NCBI GenBank assembly: GCA_005882135.1
Contig: VBDR01000023.1
Span: 1-64,000 of the forward strand
From: Chloroflexota bacterium
GTDB taxonomy: Bacteria > Chloroflexota > Dormibacteria > Dormibacterales > Dormibacteraceae
DNA: 64,000 nucleotides
Direction of reading: 5' to 3'
Part shown: piece after piece, positions 33,832-43,895 of the stretch
Numbering within the stretch: position 1 is the stretch's first letter
Layout: the number at the start of each line of letters is the position of its first letter
Position numbers and translations under genes: made by a program
Notes under the pieces: generated by a model
Seen by the model: the letters and a program-made list of their open reading frames with translations, nothing else
The model's database searches: none
Told to the model about the DNA's origin: nothing

Positions 33832-35303
33832 TGGCGATCACCAAGAAGCAATCCGCCGAGCTCGCCAGGCAGGTTTTCGAGTATGCGCCGGCGCCCGAGG
33901 CGATCGACCACGTCAAGATCCAGCCCCATTACGGCCTGTTCATCGGCGGACGGATGGTGGAGGGCCACAGCAAGAAGCGTTTCCCGACCATCAACCCGGC
34001 CACTGAGAGGAAGCTGGCCGAGGTGGTGGAGGCCGACGAGGTCGATGTCGACCGCGCCGTCAAGGCCGCGGGCAAGGCCTTCGATTCGTGGGCCCGCCTG
34101 GCGCCGTCGCGCCGGGCACGCTACCTCTTTCGGATCTCGCGTCTCCTCCAGGAGCGGTCGCGTGAGCTTGCCGTCGTCGAGACGATGGACGGCGGCAAGC
34201 CGATCAAGGAGTCGCGTGACGTCGACATCCCGCTGAGCGCCGCCCACTTCTTCTATTACGCGGGTTGGGCGGACAAGCTCGAGTGGGCGTTCCCCAATCG
34301 CAAGCCGCGGCCTCTCGGCGTCGCGGGCCAGGTCATCCCGTGGAACTTCCCGCTGCTGATGCTGGCGTGGAAGATCGCCCCCGCGCTCGCCGCCGGCAAC
34401 ACCGTCGTGCTCAAGCCGGCCGAAACGACGCCGCTGTCGGCGATGTTGTTCGCCGAGATCTGCATGCAGGCGGAGCTGCCGCCGGGGGTGGTCAACATCG
34501 TGACCGGCGCGGGCAAGACCGGCTCGCTTGTCGTCTCGCACCCGGACGTGAAGAAGGTCGCGTTCACCGGCTCGACCGAGGTCGGCAAGCTCATCCAGCG
34601 CTCGATCGCAGGCTCCGGCAAGCGGCTGACGCTCGAGCTCGGCGGCAAGGCCGCCAACATCGTCTTCGACGACGCACCGCTCGACCAGGCGGTCGAGGGC
34701 ATCGTCAACGGCATCTACTTCAACCAGGGCCACGTGTGCTGCGCGGGCAGCCGGCTGCTCGTGCAGGAATCGATCGCCGAGCCGCTGCTGGAGAAGCTGA
34801 AGCGAAGGCTCTCGACGCTGCGCCTCGGCGATCCTCTCGACAAGAACACGGACATCGGCGCCATCAACTCGCGCGCGCAGCTCGAGAAGATCCGGGGCCT
34901 GGTCGAGTCGGGAATCGAGGAGGGCGCCGAGCTCTACCAGCCCGAGTGCGTTCTGCCCGAGCGCGGCTTCTGGTTCCCGCCCACACTTTTCACCAACGTC
35001 TCGCAGTCGTACCGGATCGCCCGCGAGGAAATCTTCGGCCCGGTGCTGTCGGTGCTGACATTCCGGACCCCGAACGAGGCGGTCGAAAAGGCGAACAACA
35101 CGCCATACGGGCTGTCCGCCGGCGTGTGGACAGACAAGGGCTCGCGCATCTTGTGGATGGCCGAGCGCATGCGCGCCGGCGTCGTCTGGGCGAACACGTT
35201 CAACCGCTTCGACCCGACCTCGCCTTTCGGCGGCTACAAGGAATCGGGATACGGGCGCGAGGGCGGTGTGCATGGCTTGCTGCCCTACCTCGAGCTCAAC
35301 TGA
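33831..35303 (+). CDS. NAD(P)-dependent aldehyde dehydrogenase
   Basis: 490 aa, full-length ALDH. VIPWNFPLLMLAWKIAPALAAGNTVVLKPAE (oxyanion Asn and cofactor Lys), FTGSTEVGK, general-base Glu in LTLELGGKAANIV, catalytic Cys in FNQGHVCCAGSR (His replaces the usual Gln/Glu), EIFGPVLSVLTF and NTFNRFDPTSPFGGYKESGYGREGG. Downstream of deoC, so acetaldehyde is the likely substrate. Pairs with the truncated ALDH-like gene two bases later. Confidence 0.94.
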   Translation: MAITKKQSAELARQVFEYAPAPEAIDHVKIQPHYGLFIGGRMVEGHSKKRFPTINPATERKLAEVVEADEVDVDRAVKAAGKAFDSWARLAPSRRARYLFRISRLLQERSRELAVVETMDGGKPIKESRDVDIPLSAAHFFYYAGWADKLEWAFPNRKPRPLGVAGQVIPWNFPLLMLAWKIAPALAAGNTVVLKPAETTPLSAMLFAEICMQAELPPGVVNIVTGAGKTGSLVVSHPDVKKVAFTGSTEVGKLIQRSIAGSGKRLTLELGGKAANIVFDDAPLDQAVEGIVNGIYFNQGHVCCAGSRLLVQESIAEPLLEKLKRRLSTLRLGDPLDKNTDIGAINSRAQLEKIRGLVESGIEEGAELYQPECVLPERGFWFPPTLFTNVSQSYRIAREEIFGPVLSVLTFRTPNEAVEKANNTPYGLSAGVWTDKGSRILWMAERMRAGVVWANTFNRFDPTSPFGGYKESGYGREGGVHGLLPYLELN

Positions 35304-35304
35304 G

Positions 35305-36111
35305 TTGGACGTCCGCAAGACCTACAAGCTTTTCGTGAACGGCGAGTTCGTGCGCTCCGAGTCCGGGCGCGCCTACCGTCCCGACGGCAAGGTCAACGTG
35401 CCACGCGGCTCGCGCAAGGACCTTCGCGACGCGGTTCGCGCCTCGCGCACTGCTTTTCCGGGCTGGGCTGGACGGACGGCCATGAACCGCGGCCAGATCC
35501 TGTATCGGGCCGCCGAGATGCTGGACGGCAGGGCAGCGCAGTTCGTCCAGCTGCTCGGCGGCGGCGCGCGGGCGCGCCGAGAGCTGGACCAGGCGGTGGA
35601 GACGCTGGTCTGGTACGCGGGCTGGACCGACAAGCTGTCCCAGGTCACCGGCACTGTCAACCCGGTGGCCGGGCCCTACTTCAACTTCACGATCCCCGAG
35701 CCGACAGGCGTGGTGGCCATCACCGCGCCCGAGGTGGCTCCGCTCAGCGGTCTCGTGCGCCGCCTCGCCCCCGCCCTGTGTGGCGGCAACGTCGTGGTCG
35801 CGCTCGCAGCTGAGTCGCAGCCGCTTGCCGCACTGACGCTGGCCGAGGTCCTGGCCACGAGCGACGTGCCGGCCGGCGTGGTCAACATCATCAGCGGCCA
35901 GCGGAAAGAGCTCCTGCCCTGGCTCGCGTCCCACATGGACATCAACGCGATCGACACGGCCGGGTGCAGCGCCGACGAAATCAAAGCAATCGAGGAATCA
36001 GCGGCAGGCAACGTCAAGCGTGTGATCAAAGTGACATCGGACGAGCAGAGTCCTTATCTCGTCGCCGCTTTCATGGAAATGAAGACCGTGTGGCATCCAA
36101 TAGGTGTGTGA
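35305..36111 (+). CDS. Half-length aldehyde dehydrogenase-like protein lacking the catalytic domain
   Basis: 268 aa from TTG 35305, immediately after the ALDH stop. Aligns to the N-terminal, NAD-binding half of ALDH: YKLFVNGEFVRSESGRAY, FPGWAGRTAMNRGQILYRAAEML, GPYFNFTIPEPTGVVAITAPEVAPL, ALCGGNVVVALAAESQPLA, VPAGVVNIISGQRKELLPWLASH. The PWNFP motif is APEVAP and the VLKPAE lysine is replaced (VALAAE); the catalytic Cys domain is absent. It cannot be an active dehydrogenase, so a structural or regulatory partner of the full-length enzyme is the best guess. A normal stop at 36111 and clean codon use argue against recent decay. Confidence 0.8.
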   Translation: MDVRKTYKLFVNGEFVRSESGRAYRPDGKVNVPRGSRKDLRDAVRASRTAFPGWAGRTAMNRGQILYRAAEMLDGRAAQFVQLLGGGARARRELDQAVETLVWYAGWTDKLSQVTGTVNPVAGPYFNFTIPEPTGVVAITAPEVAPLSGLVRRLAPALCGGNVVVALAAESQPLAALTLAEVLATSDVPAGVVNIISGQRKELLPWLASHMDINAIDTAGCSADEIKAIEESAAGNVKRVIKVTSDEQSPYLVAAFMEMKTVWHPIGV

Positions 36112-36118
36112 GCCCTCT

Positions 36119-36124
36119 TAGAAT
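36119..36124 (+). promoter_or_regulatory. -10 box of hpt, possibly leaderless
   Basis: TAGAAT lies 9 nt before the hpt ATG with no Shine-Dalgarno between, consistent with an internal, leaderless promoter in the deo-add run. Confidence 0.35.
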
Positions 36125-36133
36125 TGCACTTGC

Positions 36134-36709
36134 ATGACTGAGGTACTGACCAGGTCGGCCCCGAGCGAGATATCGGGACTTGGACTGGACAGGCCCGTCA
36201 CGCCGATGATCAACTCGGCACGGATCGCCCGTCGCGTGCGCCAGCTTGGACGCCAGATCTCCGAGGTCTACGCGGACATCGACACTCCGCTCGTCATGGT
36301 CGTCATCCTCAAAGGCGCGACCGTGTTCGCCGCCGACCTGTTGCGCAGCCTGAGCATCCCGGCTGAGCTCGAGTTCGTGCGGGCTTCCAGCTATCCGACC
36401 GGGACGTCGAGCAACGGGCGCCTGCGGCTCGCCCACATGGTCGAAGGTCCGCTCGTCGGTCGCCACGTGGTTCTGGTCGAGGACATCATCGACTCCGGCG
36501 TCACGGTGAACGCGGTGGCGAAGCGGATCCGCAAGCTGGGCGCGGCCTCGGTCAAGCTCGCGGCGCTGCTCGACCGCCCGGCGCGACGCGAGGTCGAGGT
36601 GAAGATCGACTTCACGGGGTTCGTCATCCCCGACCGATTCGTGATCGGCTACGGCCTGGACTACGCCGGCCTGTATCGCGAGCTGCCTCATATTTATTCG
36701 CTGACATAG
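36134..36709 (+). CDS. hpt: Hypoxanthine (guanine) phosphoribosyltransferase
   Basis: 191 aa. PRPP-binding motif HVVLVEDIIDSGVTVNAV, LVMVVILKGATVFAADLLR near the N-terminus, and VIPDRFVIGYGLDYAGLYRELPHIYSL at the C-terminus, as in bacterial HPRT. It converts hypoxanthine/guanine plus PRPP to IMP/GMP, recovering bases released by the neighbouring deaminase and phosphorylases. The first ~25 residues are an unconserved extension. Confidence 0.94.
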   Translation: MTEVLTRSAPSEISGLGLDRPVTPMINSARIARRVRQLGRQISEVYADIDTPLVMVVILKGATVFAADLLRSLSIPAELEFVRASSYPTGTSSNGRLRLAHMVEGPLVGRHVVLVEDIIDSGVTVNAVAKRIRKLGAASVKLAALLDRPARREVEVKIDFTGFVIPDRFVIGYGLDYAGLYRELPHIYSLT

Positions 36710-36741
36710 CCTCTCCGTATCTCGGCTGGAAGAAAGCCGAG

Positions 36742-37614
36742 CTGCATTCGCATCTGGATGGTGCGGTGCGTCCCTCGACCGCCGAAGAGCTGGCCGGCAA
36801 AAGCGGGCTTTCCATGGTCGCCCCGGACGACTGCCCCAGCCAGGCCGAGTACATCAAGTACTTCGACGCGGCAATTGCTGTAATGCAGACCGAGGAAGCT
36901 CTCGAGCGCATCGCATACGAGCTTTGCGTCGATTCCTCGGCCGAGAACATCGACTACCTCGAGGTGCGGTGGGCGCCACGGCTGCACCTGCGGCGCGGTC
37001 TCACGGTGGAACAGGTGATCCGGGCCGTCCTTTCGGGGCTGGACTCCGGCCCGATCGAGGCGGTCGCGATCGTGTGCGCGATGCGTCAGCACACTCCTGA
37101 TGAAAACGTGGAGCTCGCGCGCCTCGCGGGAAATTTCGCCGGCCGCGACGTCGTCGGCTTCGACCTGGCCGGTGACGAGGCGCACTTTGCGGCGTCCCCG
37201 CATCGCCCTGCCTTCGAGGCCGCGAAGGCGGCCGGCCTCCACCTCACTTGTCACGCGGGCGAGGCCGGCAATCCATTGAGTGTCGAGGAAGCCCTTGGGC
37301 TCGGGGTAGAGCGCATCGCGCACGGTGTCATCGGCGCGCGTGATCAGCGCATCGTCGAGCGCATCCGCGGCGAAGGCATCGTTCTGGACATGTGCCCCAC
37401 CGCGAACTGGAAGACCAAGGCGGTGGCGACCCTGTCAGATCACCCGCTGCCGCGGCTGGTGCGTACGGGTGTGCGTTGCACGATCAGCACCGACTCGCGC
37501 ACCGTGGCGGAAACGACCCTGAGCCGCGAGTTCGCGCTGATGTCGGAAGCCGGCATGACCGACGAGGAACTTCAACGCTGCAACCAGACTGCTTACGAGG
37601 CGAAGTTCGGTTAG
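36742..37614 (+). CDS. add: Adenosine deaminase with near-cognate start
   Basis: The frame encodes KAELHSHLDGAVRPSTAEEL before any ATG, GTG or TTG. The first canonical start, GTG 36766, would remove HSH, the HxH zinc ligands that open every adenosine deaminase. I therefore place the start at CTG 36742 (GGAAG nearby); ATA 36706 is an alternative. Other active-site motifs are intact: LTCHAGEAG (zinc His, catalytic Glu), RIAHGV, MCPTANWKTKAV, STDSRTVAETTLSREF (zinc Asp; SR replaces the usual DP). Converts (deoxy)adenosine to (deoxy)inosine. Co-directional with hpt, 32 nt downstream. A sequencing indel upstream is the other explanation. Confidence 0.85.
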   Translation: MHSHLDGAVRPSTAEELAGKSGLSMVAPDDCPSQAEYIKYFDAAIAVMQTEEALERIAYELCVDSSAENIDYLEVRWAPRLHLRRGLTVEQVIRAVLSGLDSGPIEAVAIVCAMRQHTPDENVELARLAGNFAGRDVVGFDLAGDEAHFAASPHRPAFEAAKAAGLHLTCHAGEAGNPLSVEEALGLGVERIAHGVIGARDQRIVERIRGEGIVLDMCPTANWKTKAVATLSDHPLPRLVRTGVRCTISTDSRTVAETTLSREFALMSEAGMTDEELQRCNQTAYEAKFG

Positions 37615-37627
37615 CGGACGTCCCCAC

Positions 37628-37669
37628 CCTGGCCCTCCCCGGCAAGCGCGGAGGGGAAAGACTCAGCCT
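37628..37669. repeat. GC-rich imperfect hairpin between convergent add and upp
   Basis: The gap between convergent genes holds CCCTCCCCGG and GCGGAGGGGA arms around CAAG, a probable transcription terminator or REP-like palindrome. It ends 10 nt before the upp stop. Confidence 0.4.
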
Positions 37670-38293
37670 CTAGTTTCCGGTTCCGAACAGGCGGTCGCCG
37701 AAGTCGCCCAGGCCCGGCACGATGTACGCCTTGTCGTTGAGACGCTCGTCCAGCGCCGCGGTGTAGACGTCGACCTCGCGATGGCGCTGCTCGAGCACCC
37801 TCACGCCTTCCGGCGCGGCCACGATGCAGACCATCCGTGTGTCGCGGCCGCCCGCCTCCTTGATCAGGTCCAGGGCCTGGGCGGCCGAGCCTCCCGTGGC
37901 GAGCATCGGGTCGAGCAGCAGCGGGATCTTGCCCTGCAGCCGCGGCAGCTTGTTGTAGTAGATGCGGGCGACCGCGGTCTCCTCATCCCGCTCGAGACCG
38001 ATGTAACCGACGCTGACGCGGGGAAGCAGGTCGAGCACTGGAGCCAGAAGACCGAGACCGGCGCGAAGCACGGGGATGGCGACCACCTCGACCTCGACCG
38101 CGAGGGCTTCGGCTTCCGCGAGCGGCGTGCGGACGGTGCCGTGACGTACCGGCAGGTCGGCCGTCGCTTCGTAAAGGAGCATCGTGATCACCTTGCGCGC
38201 GAGCGTCCTGAATTCCTCCGGCGGCGTCGTGCTGTCGCGCAGCCCGCGCAGGCTGTCCGCGACGAGGGGGTGCTTACTGACGCTGAGCGGCAT
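37670..38293 (-). CDS. upp: Uracil phosphoribosyltransferase
   Basis: 207 aa. PRPP site LLLDPMLATGGSAAQALDLI, VEVVAIPVLRAGLGLLAPVLDLLPR, uracil-specific C-terminal YTAALDERLNDKAYIVPGLGDFGDRLFG. Converts uracil and PRPP to UMP, using the base released by the uridine phosphorylase encoded just upstream, with which it overlaps by 20 nt. Confidence 0.97.
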   Translation of the reverse strand: MPLSVSKHPLVADSLRGLRDSTTPPEEFRTLARKVITMLLYEATADLPVRHGTVRTPLAEAEALAVEVEVVAIPVLRAGLGLLAPVLDLLPRVSVGYIGLERDEETAVARIYYNKLPRLQGKIPLLLDPMLATGGSAAQALDLIKEAGGRDTRMVCIVAAPEGVRVLEQRHREVDVYTAALDERLNDKAYIVPGLGDFGDRLFGTGN

Positions 38294-39044
38294 GGGCGTC
38301 GCGCGCGATAAGCCGCCGGACGGCGTCGACGGCCACCTTCAGCATCCGGTCCATGTAAGAGGGGTCGAGATGATGGATCTCACCAGAGCCGAGCTCATCG
38401 ACGCACAGGTTGATCGTGCCCGCCCGCATCTTCCGCAGCCGCGAAACGATCAGAAGTGTCGACGTCTCCATATCGTTGCTGATGATTCCTGCCTTCGACC
38501 ACATTTCCAGCTCATCACGCAGGTGCGGTCGCGGCATCTGATCCGGCAGCAAGTCGGAGTAGAGCGCGTCAACGGATCGCAGGAGCCCGACGTGATACGG
38601 CGCGCCGGACGCCTGCGCCGCCTCGATCAGCGCGTTCACGACATCTAGGGACGCAATGGCTGGATATTCCTTCGGGATGTATCCGTCCGGGGTACCTTCC
38701 GTACGCACCGCTCCAATCGCGATGACGAGGTCGCCCATCTTGACCTCTGGTTGCGACGCCCCACAGGTTCCGACCCGGAGCAGCGTATGCACCCCGAGCT
38801 CATGCAGCTCCTCGACTCCGATCGCCACCGAAGGGCCGCCCATGCCGGTGGACATCGTCGACACCGGAACCCTGTCGAGCGTGCCCGTGAACGTCCTGTA
38901 TTCGCGGCTGAACGCGACCTCGCGCGCATCGTCCAGATACTTGGAGATGAGCGGCGTCCGGAAAGGGTCGCCCGGCACGAGCACGTAATCGCCGACATCA
39001 CCAGGCCCCAATCCGACGTGGTATTTCTTCTCGGTCACCGCCAT
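38274..39044 (-). CDS. udp: Uridine phosphorylase-type nucleoside phosphorylase
   Basis: 256 aa. NP-I family: YHVGLGPGDVGDYVLVPGDPFRT, phosphate-site MGGPSVAIGVEELHELGVHTLLRVGTCG, and the catalytic/ribose-binding NDMETSTLLIVSRL (METS). Overall closest to uridine phosphorylases rather than DeoD. Cleaves uridine (and possibly deoxyuridine) to uracil and ribose-1-phosphate. Lies between deoA and upp in a minus-strand run that starts at the BMP lipoprotein. Confidence 0.92.
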   Translation of the reverse strand: MAVTEKKYHVGLGPGDVGDYVLVPGDPFRTPLISKYLDDAREVAFSREYRTFTGTLDRVPVSTMSTGMGGPSVAIGVEELHELGVHTLLRVGTCGASQPEVKMGDLVIAIGAVRTEGTPDGYIPKEYPAIASLDVVNALIEAAQASGAPYHVGLLRSVDALYSDLLPDQMPRPHLRDELEMWSKAGIISNDMETSTLLIVSRLRKMRAGTINLCVDELGSGEIHHLDPSYMDRMLKVAVDAVRRLIARDAHAAQRQ

Positions 39045-39056
39045 CTCTGGCGAATA

Positions 39057-40349
<1,293 letters not shown>

Positions 40350-40352
40350 CGG

Positions 40353-41288
40353 CTAACCCTTCTTGTAGGGAATCCCCACCGCCGCCGGGGCCACGGCACG
40401 GCCCATGGCTCCTGCCACGACGATGATCGTCAGCACGTACGGGATCATGCCCAGGAACTGGAGCGGTATCGGCACGTGGAACACGCTCTGCAGACGGCTT
40501 CCCACCTGGTCCGAGCCCGAAAAAAGCAGCGATGCCGCAAACGCACCCAGCGGCGTCCACTTGCCGAAGATCATCGCGGCCAGGGCGATGTAGCCGCGGC
40601 CGCCGGTCATGTTGGGTAGGAAGTTGCCGATCTGCTGGAGGCTGAAGTAGGCGCCGCCCAGGCCCGCCAGCGCCCCGCTCGCGATGACGTTGACATAGCG
40701 GACGAAATAGACGTTGATGCCCGCGGTCTCCGCCGCTCGCGGGTGCTCGCCGCACGCGCGCGTCCGCAGACCCCAGACGGTCCTGAAGAGAATGAAATGG
40801 ACGACGAAGATCAGAATCAGCATGGCGTAGGTCACGAACTGGTTCTGGAAGAAGATCGGGCCGATCACCGGGATCGCTGAGAGGACAGGCACATCCCAGT
40901 GAGGAAAGGTCCCCGGGCCGACCGTGGTCGCGGACTCGAGGTAGGTTCGGTAGAACACCCCGGTGATGCCTACGGCCAGGATGTTGATCACCATCCCGCT
41001 CACGATCTGGTCGACCAGAAACGAGATCGAAAGGACAGCGTGCAGGGTGGCGATCAGCATCCCCGAGACGATCGCCGCAGCGAGCCCGATCCACACGCTG
41101 TGGGTGAAGAAGGCCACGCCGTAGCCGATGAACGCGCCGGTCAACATGATCCCCTCGAGGGCGATGTTCACCACGCCGGAGCGCTCGCACATCATGCCTC
41201 CCATCGCGGCCAGCACCAGCGGCGTCGCAGTGATGAGCGTGATGCTCAGAAGGCTGACGGGGTCGAGCTGGCTGAGGAAGTCGGTCAC
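40353..41288 (-). CDS. Nucleoside ABC transporter permease (second)
   Basis: 311 aa from GTG 41288 overlapping the upstream stop (GTGA). 8-10 membrane segments of the BPD_transp_2 type: TPLVLAAMGGMMCERSGVVNIALEGIMLTGAF, LVDQIVSGMVINILAVGITG, GLRTRACGEHPRAAETAGINV (ATPase-contact loop), LAALAMIFGKWTPLGAFAASLLF-like end. Homologous to NupQ/YufQ. Pairs with the permease at 41285 and the ATPase at 42385. The longer open frame upstream is antisense noise. Confidence 0.94.
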   Translation of the reverse strand: MTDFLSQLDPVSLLSITLITATPLVLAAMGGMMCERSGVVNIALEGIMLTGAFIGYGVAFFTHSVWIGLAAAIVSGMLIATLHAVLSISFLVDQIVSGMVINILAVGITGVFYRTYLESATTVGPGTFPHWDVPVLSAIPVIGPIFFQNQFVTYAMLILIFVVHFILFRTVWGLRTRACGEHPRAAETAGINVYFVRYVNVIASGALAGLGGAYFSLQQIGNFLPNMTGGRGYIALAAMIFGKWTPLGAFAASLLFSGSDQVGSRLQSVFHVPIPLQFLGMIPYVLTIIVVAGAMGRAVAPAAVGIPYKKG

Positions 41289-42385
41289 GTTACTGGCGCA
41301 TCGACCTCTCGCTGAGTGATGTGCACCGTCTCCGCCGGCGCTCTCCGCAGCCGGAACAGCCATCCCACGATGACGGGCGCGGCCACGAAGATGATCACGG
41401 ACGCCTGGACGATCGAGATCAGGTCGGAGGAGATCTGGGTCTCCAGCTGCATGAAGCCGGCGCCGTTGTGCAGCGCCCCAAACAGGAACGCGGCGGGCAG
41501 CACGCCCCATGGATTGCTTCGCGCAAGCAGGGCGACGGCGATCGCATCGAAGCCGTAGCCCGCCGCCACCGTGTCGGTCATGTGGTAGTTGACGCCGAGC
41601 ACCTCGACGATGCCCGCAAACCCGGCGAGCGCGCCCGATAGCGCCATCGTGAGCACGATCGTCCGACCCACGGAGATGCCCGCCGCGCGGGCGGCGCCCT
41701 GGCTGAAACCAACCGCCCGCAGCCGGAACCCGATGGTCGTCCGCTCGATCAGGAACCAGACCACGGGGACCGCGAGCAGGGCGAGGATGAAACCGACATG
41801 GAGGCGGCTCCCCGCCAGGATGACGGGAAGCACCGCGCTCGGGTCGACATCAGGCGTGCGCGGCGTGGAGACGTCCGGCGCGAGCATCAGGCCCTTCGTG
41901 TCGACCAGGTAGCTCGCGACCAGGAAGGAAACGTAGTTGAGCATGATCGTGGTGATGACCTCGTGGGCGCCGAAGCGGGCTTTTAGGCCCCCGGCGATCG
42001 AGGCCCATAACGCCCCCCCCGCCATCCCGGCAATCAAGCCGAGGGGCACCTCCAGCACCGGCGGCAGGCCATGGATGCTGTAGGCGACAAAGGTGCCGGC
42101 GAGGGAGCCGATGTAAAACTGCCCCTCGGCGCCGATGTTGAACAAACCGGCGCGAAACCCCAATGCGACCGCCAGCCCGAGGCCCAGGTACGGGGTCGTG
42201 CTGACCAGCGTCTCGGCCAGAGCGTTGTGGTTCGTGAAGGCGCCTGCGAACAGGGCCCCGTAGGCAACCAGGGGATCGGCGCCCGCGGCGACGATCGCGA
42301 TGGCGCCGACGAGAAAGCCGCAGACCACCGAAACCAGGGGGACCAGGACCGTGGTGACGACCCGGCCACGCCAGGCGGCTGCCAT
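41285..42385 (-). CDS. Nucleoside ABC transporter permease (first)
   Basis: 366 aa, about ten membrane segments. YLGLGLAVALGFRAGLFNIGAEGQFYIGS and FGAHEVITTIMLNYVSFLVASYL are family signatures (NupP/YufP, BPD_transp_2). The loop FRLRAVGFSQGAARAAGISV would contact the ATPase. Start ATG overlaps the ATPase stop by one base; the end overlaps the next permease by 4 nt. Together these form the heterodimeric membrane channel. Confidence 0.94.
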   Translation of the reverse strand: MAAAWRGRVVTTVLVPLVSVVCGFLVGAIAIVAAGADPLVAYGALFAGAFTNHNALAETLVSTTPYLGLGLAVALGFRAGLFNIGAEGQFYIGSLAGTFVAYSIHGLPPVLEVPLGLIAGMAGGALWASIAGGLKARFGAHEVITTIMLNYVSFLVASYLVDTKGLMLAPDVSTPRTPDVDPSAVLPVILAGSRLHVGFILALLAVPVVWFLIERTTIGFRLRAVGFSQGAARAAGISVGRTIVLTMALSGALAGFAGIVEVLGVNYHMTDTVAAGYGFDAIAVALLARSNPWGVLPAAFLFGALHNGAGFMQLETQISSDLISIVQASVIIFVAAPVIVGWLFRLRRAPAETVHITQREVDAPVT

Positions 42386-43878
42386 CAGGCGGCGCCGGCC
42401 ATGAGCAGGCCGACTCGCTCGCGATCGGCGTCCTTGGCGTCGATGACGGCGACGATGTGGCCTCGGTAGATCACCGCCACGCGATCCGCCAGCGACAGCA
42501 CCTCGTCAAGCTCTGACGAGACCAGCAGCACCGCGAGCCCCCGATCCCTCTCGCTCACGATCTGGCGGTGGATGAACTCGATTGACCCGACATCGACACC
42601 GCGCGTCGGCTGGCTGGCGATGAGGACCTTGGGCAAGGTGCCCAGCTGGCGGGCCACCACCAGCTTCTGCTGGTTTCCACCTGAAAGCGAGCTCACAGGC
42701 TGTTCGGGGTTCTGGACCCTGATGTCGAAAGTCTTGATCAACCGCTCGGCGTATTCCCTGATGGCGCTGAACTGGCGAACGAGCCAGCGCGCGAAGGGCG
42801 GCCGGTCGTAGTCGTCGAGCACCAGGTTGTCGGCCACGGAAAGCTCCAGCACGACGCCCATCCGATGCCGGTCCGGCGGAATCAAGCCCAGCCCGCGGTG
42901 AAGGCGACTTCGCGTGGTGGCACGCCCGATTTCGTGTCCCTCCAAGAGGACACGTCCCCCCTTCATAGGGCGCAAGCCCATGATCGCCTCCACGAGCTCG
43001 TTCTGGCCGTTGCCCTCCACTCCCGCGATGCCGACGATCTCGCCCGCCCGCACCTCCAGGTTGACTTTGTCGACCGCGACATGCCGGCGGTCGTCGAGCA
43101 CGACCAGGTCCTCGACGGCCAACGACCTGGCGCCAGGTTCGGCCGGCTTCTTCTCCACCCGGAGCAGCACCGGCCGGCCCACCATCATCCGGGCGAGGTC
43201 CGCCGACGAAGATTCCTTGGGCGTCGTGGTGGCGACCACCTGGCCCCTGCGCATCACAGTGATCACGTCTGCGATTTGCGCGACCTCGGCAAGCTTATGG
43301 GTGATGAAGATCACGGCGTTGCCTTCGGCGACAAGGGCTCGAACGATCGCGAAAAGGCCGTCGATCTCCTGCGGGGTGAGCACCGCGGTGGGCTCGTCGA
43401 GGATGAGCAGGCGCGCGCCGCGATAGAGCGCCTTGAGAATCTCGACCCGCTGCTGCGTGCCTACTGACAGATCCGCGATACGTTCACGGGGATTCACGTC
43501 GAGACCGAAACGCTGAGACAGCTCATGGACCCGGCTGCTCGCGCCCGCCAGGTCGATGACGCCCCTATTGGCGATCTCATGGCCCAGGACGATGTTCTCG
43601 GCAACCGTCAGCGGAGGAATCAGCATGAAGTGTTGGTGGACCATGCCGATGCCAAGCCGGATGGCGTCGAGGGGACTGCGGATCTCGACGCGCTGGCCGT
43701 CGAAGCTGATCTCGCCCGCGTCTGGCCGCAGCAGGCCATAGACGACGTTCATCAGAGTGGACTTGCCGGCGCCGTTCTCGCCCAGTAATGCGTGGACCTG
43801 GCGCCAGCTGACGTCCAGGTCCACGCGGTCGTTTGCCTTCAGCTCTCCAAAGGTCTTGACGATCCCGTGGAGCTGCAG
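42385..43878 (-). CDS. Nucleoside ABC transporter ATP-binding protein (two NBDs), near-cognate start
   Basis: About 497 aa with two ABC modules. NBD1: Walker A GENGAGKST, HQHFMLIPPLTVAENI, degenerate signature LSVGTQQRVEI, Walker B LLILDEPTAVL. NBD2: degenerate Walker A GVEGNGQNEL, LSGGNQQKLVVARQL, LIASQPTRGVDVG. This matches NupO/YufO and RbsA-like ATPases. Family members begin about 18 residues before the first canonical start (GTG 43824); here those residues (LQLHGIVKTFGELKANDR) are in frame but have no ATG, GTG or TTG, so CTG 43878 is proposed. An ATG at 43879-43881 is one frame off, so an indel is the alternative. Confidence 0.9.
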   Translation of the reverse strand: MQLHGIVKTFGELKANDRVDLDVSWRQVHALLGENGAGKSTLMNVVYGLLRPDAGEISFDGQRVEIRSPLDAIRLGIGMVHQHFMLIPPLTVAENIVLGHEIANRGVIDLAGASSRVHELSQRFGLDVNPRERIADLSVGTQQRVEILKALYRGARLLILDEPTAVLTPQEIDGLFAIVRALVAEGNAVIFITHKLAEVAQIADVITVMRRGQVVATTTPKESSSADLARMMVGRPVLLRVEKKPAEPGARSLAVEDLVVLDDRRHVAVDKVNLEVRAGEIVGIAGVEGNGQNELVEAIMGLRPMKGGRVLLEGHEIGRATTRSRLHRGLGLIPPDRHRMGVVLELSVADNLVLDDYDRPPFARWLVRQFSAIREYAERLIKTFDIRVQNPEQPVSSLSGGNQQKLVVARQLGTLPKVLIASQPTRGVDVGSIEFIHRQIVSERDRGLAVLLVSSELDEVLSLADRVAVIYRGHIVAVIDAKDADRERVGLLMAGAA

Positions 43879-43895
43879 GGCATGCCGTTCGGTAT

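Noticed and set aside
33813-35318. 501-codon minus-strand frame antisense to the aldehyde dehydrogenase
   Set aside because: Arg/Asp/Leu-rich, without motifs; a GC-content shadow of a certain gene.
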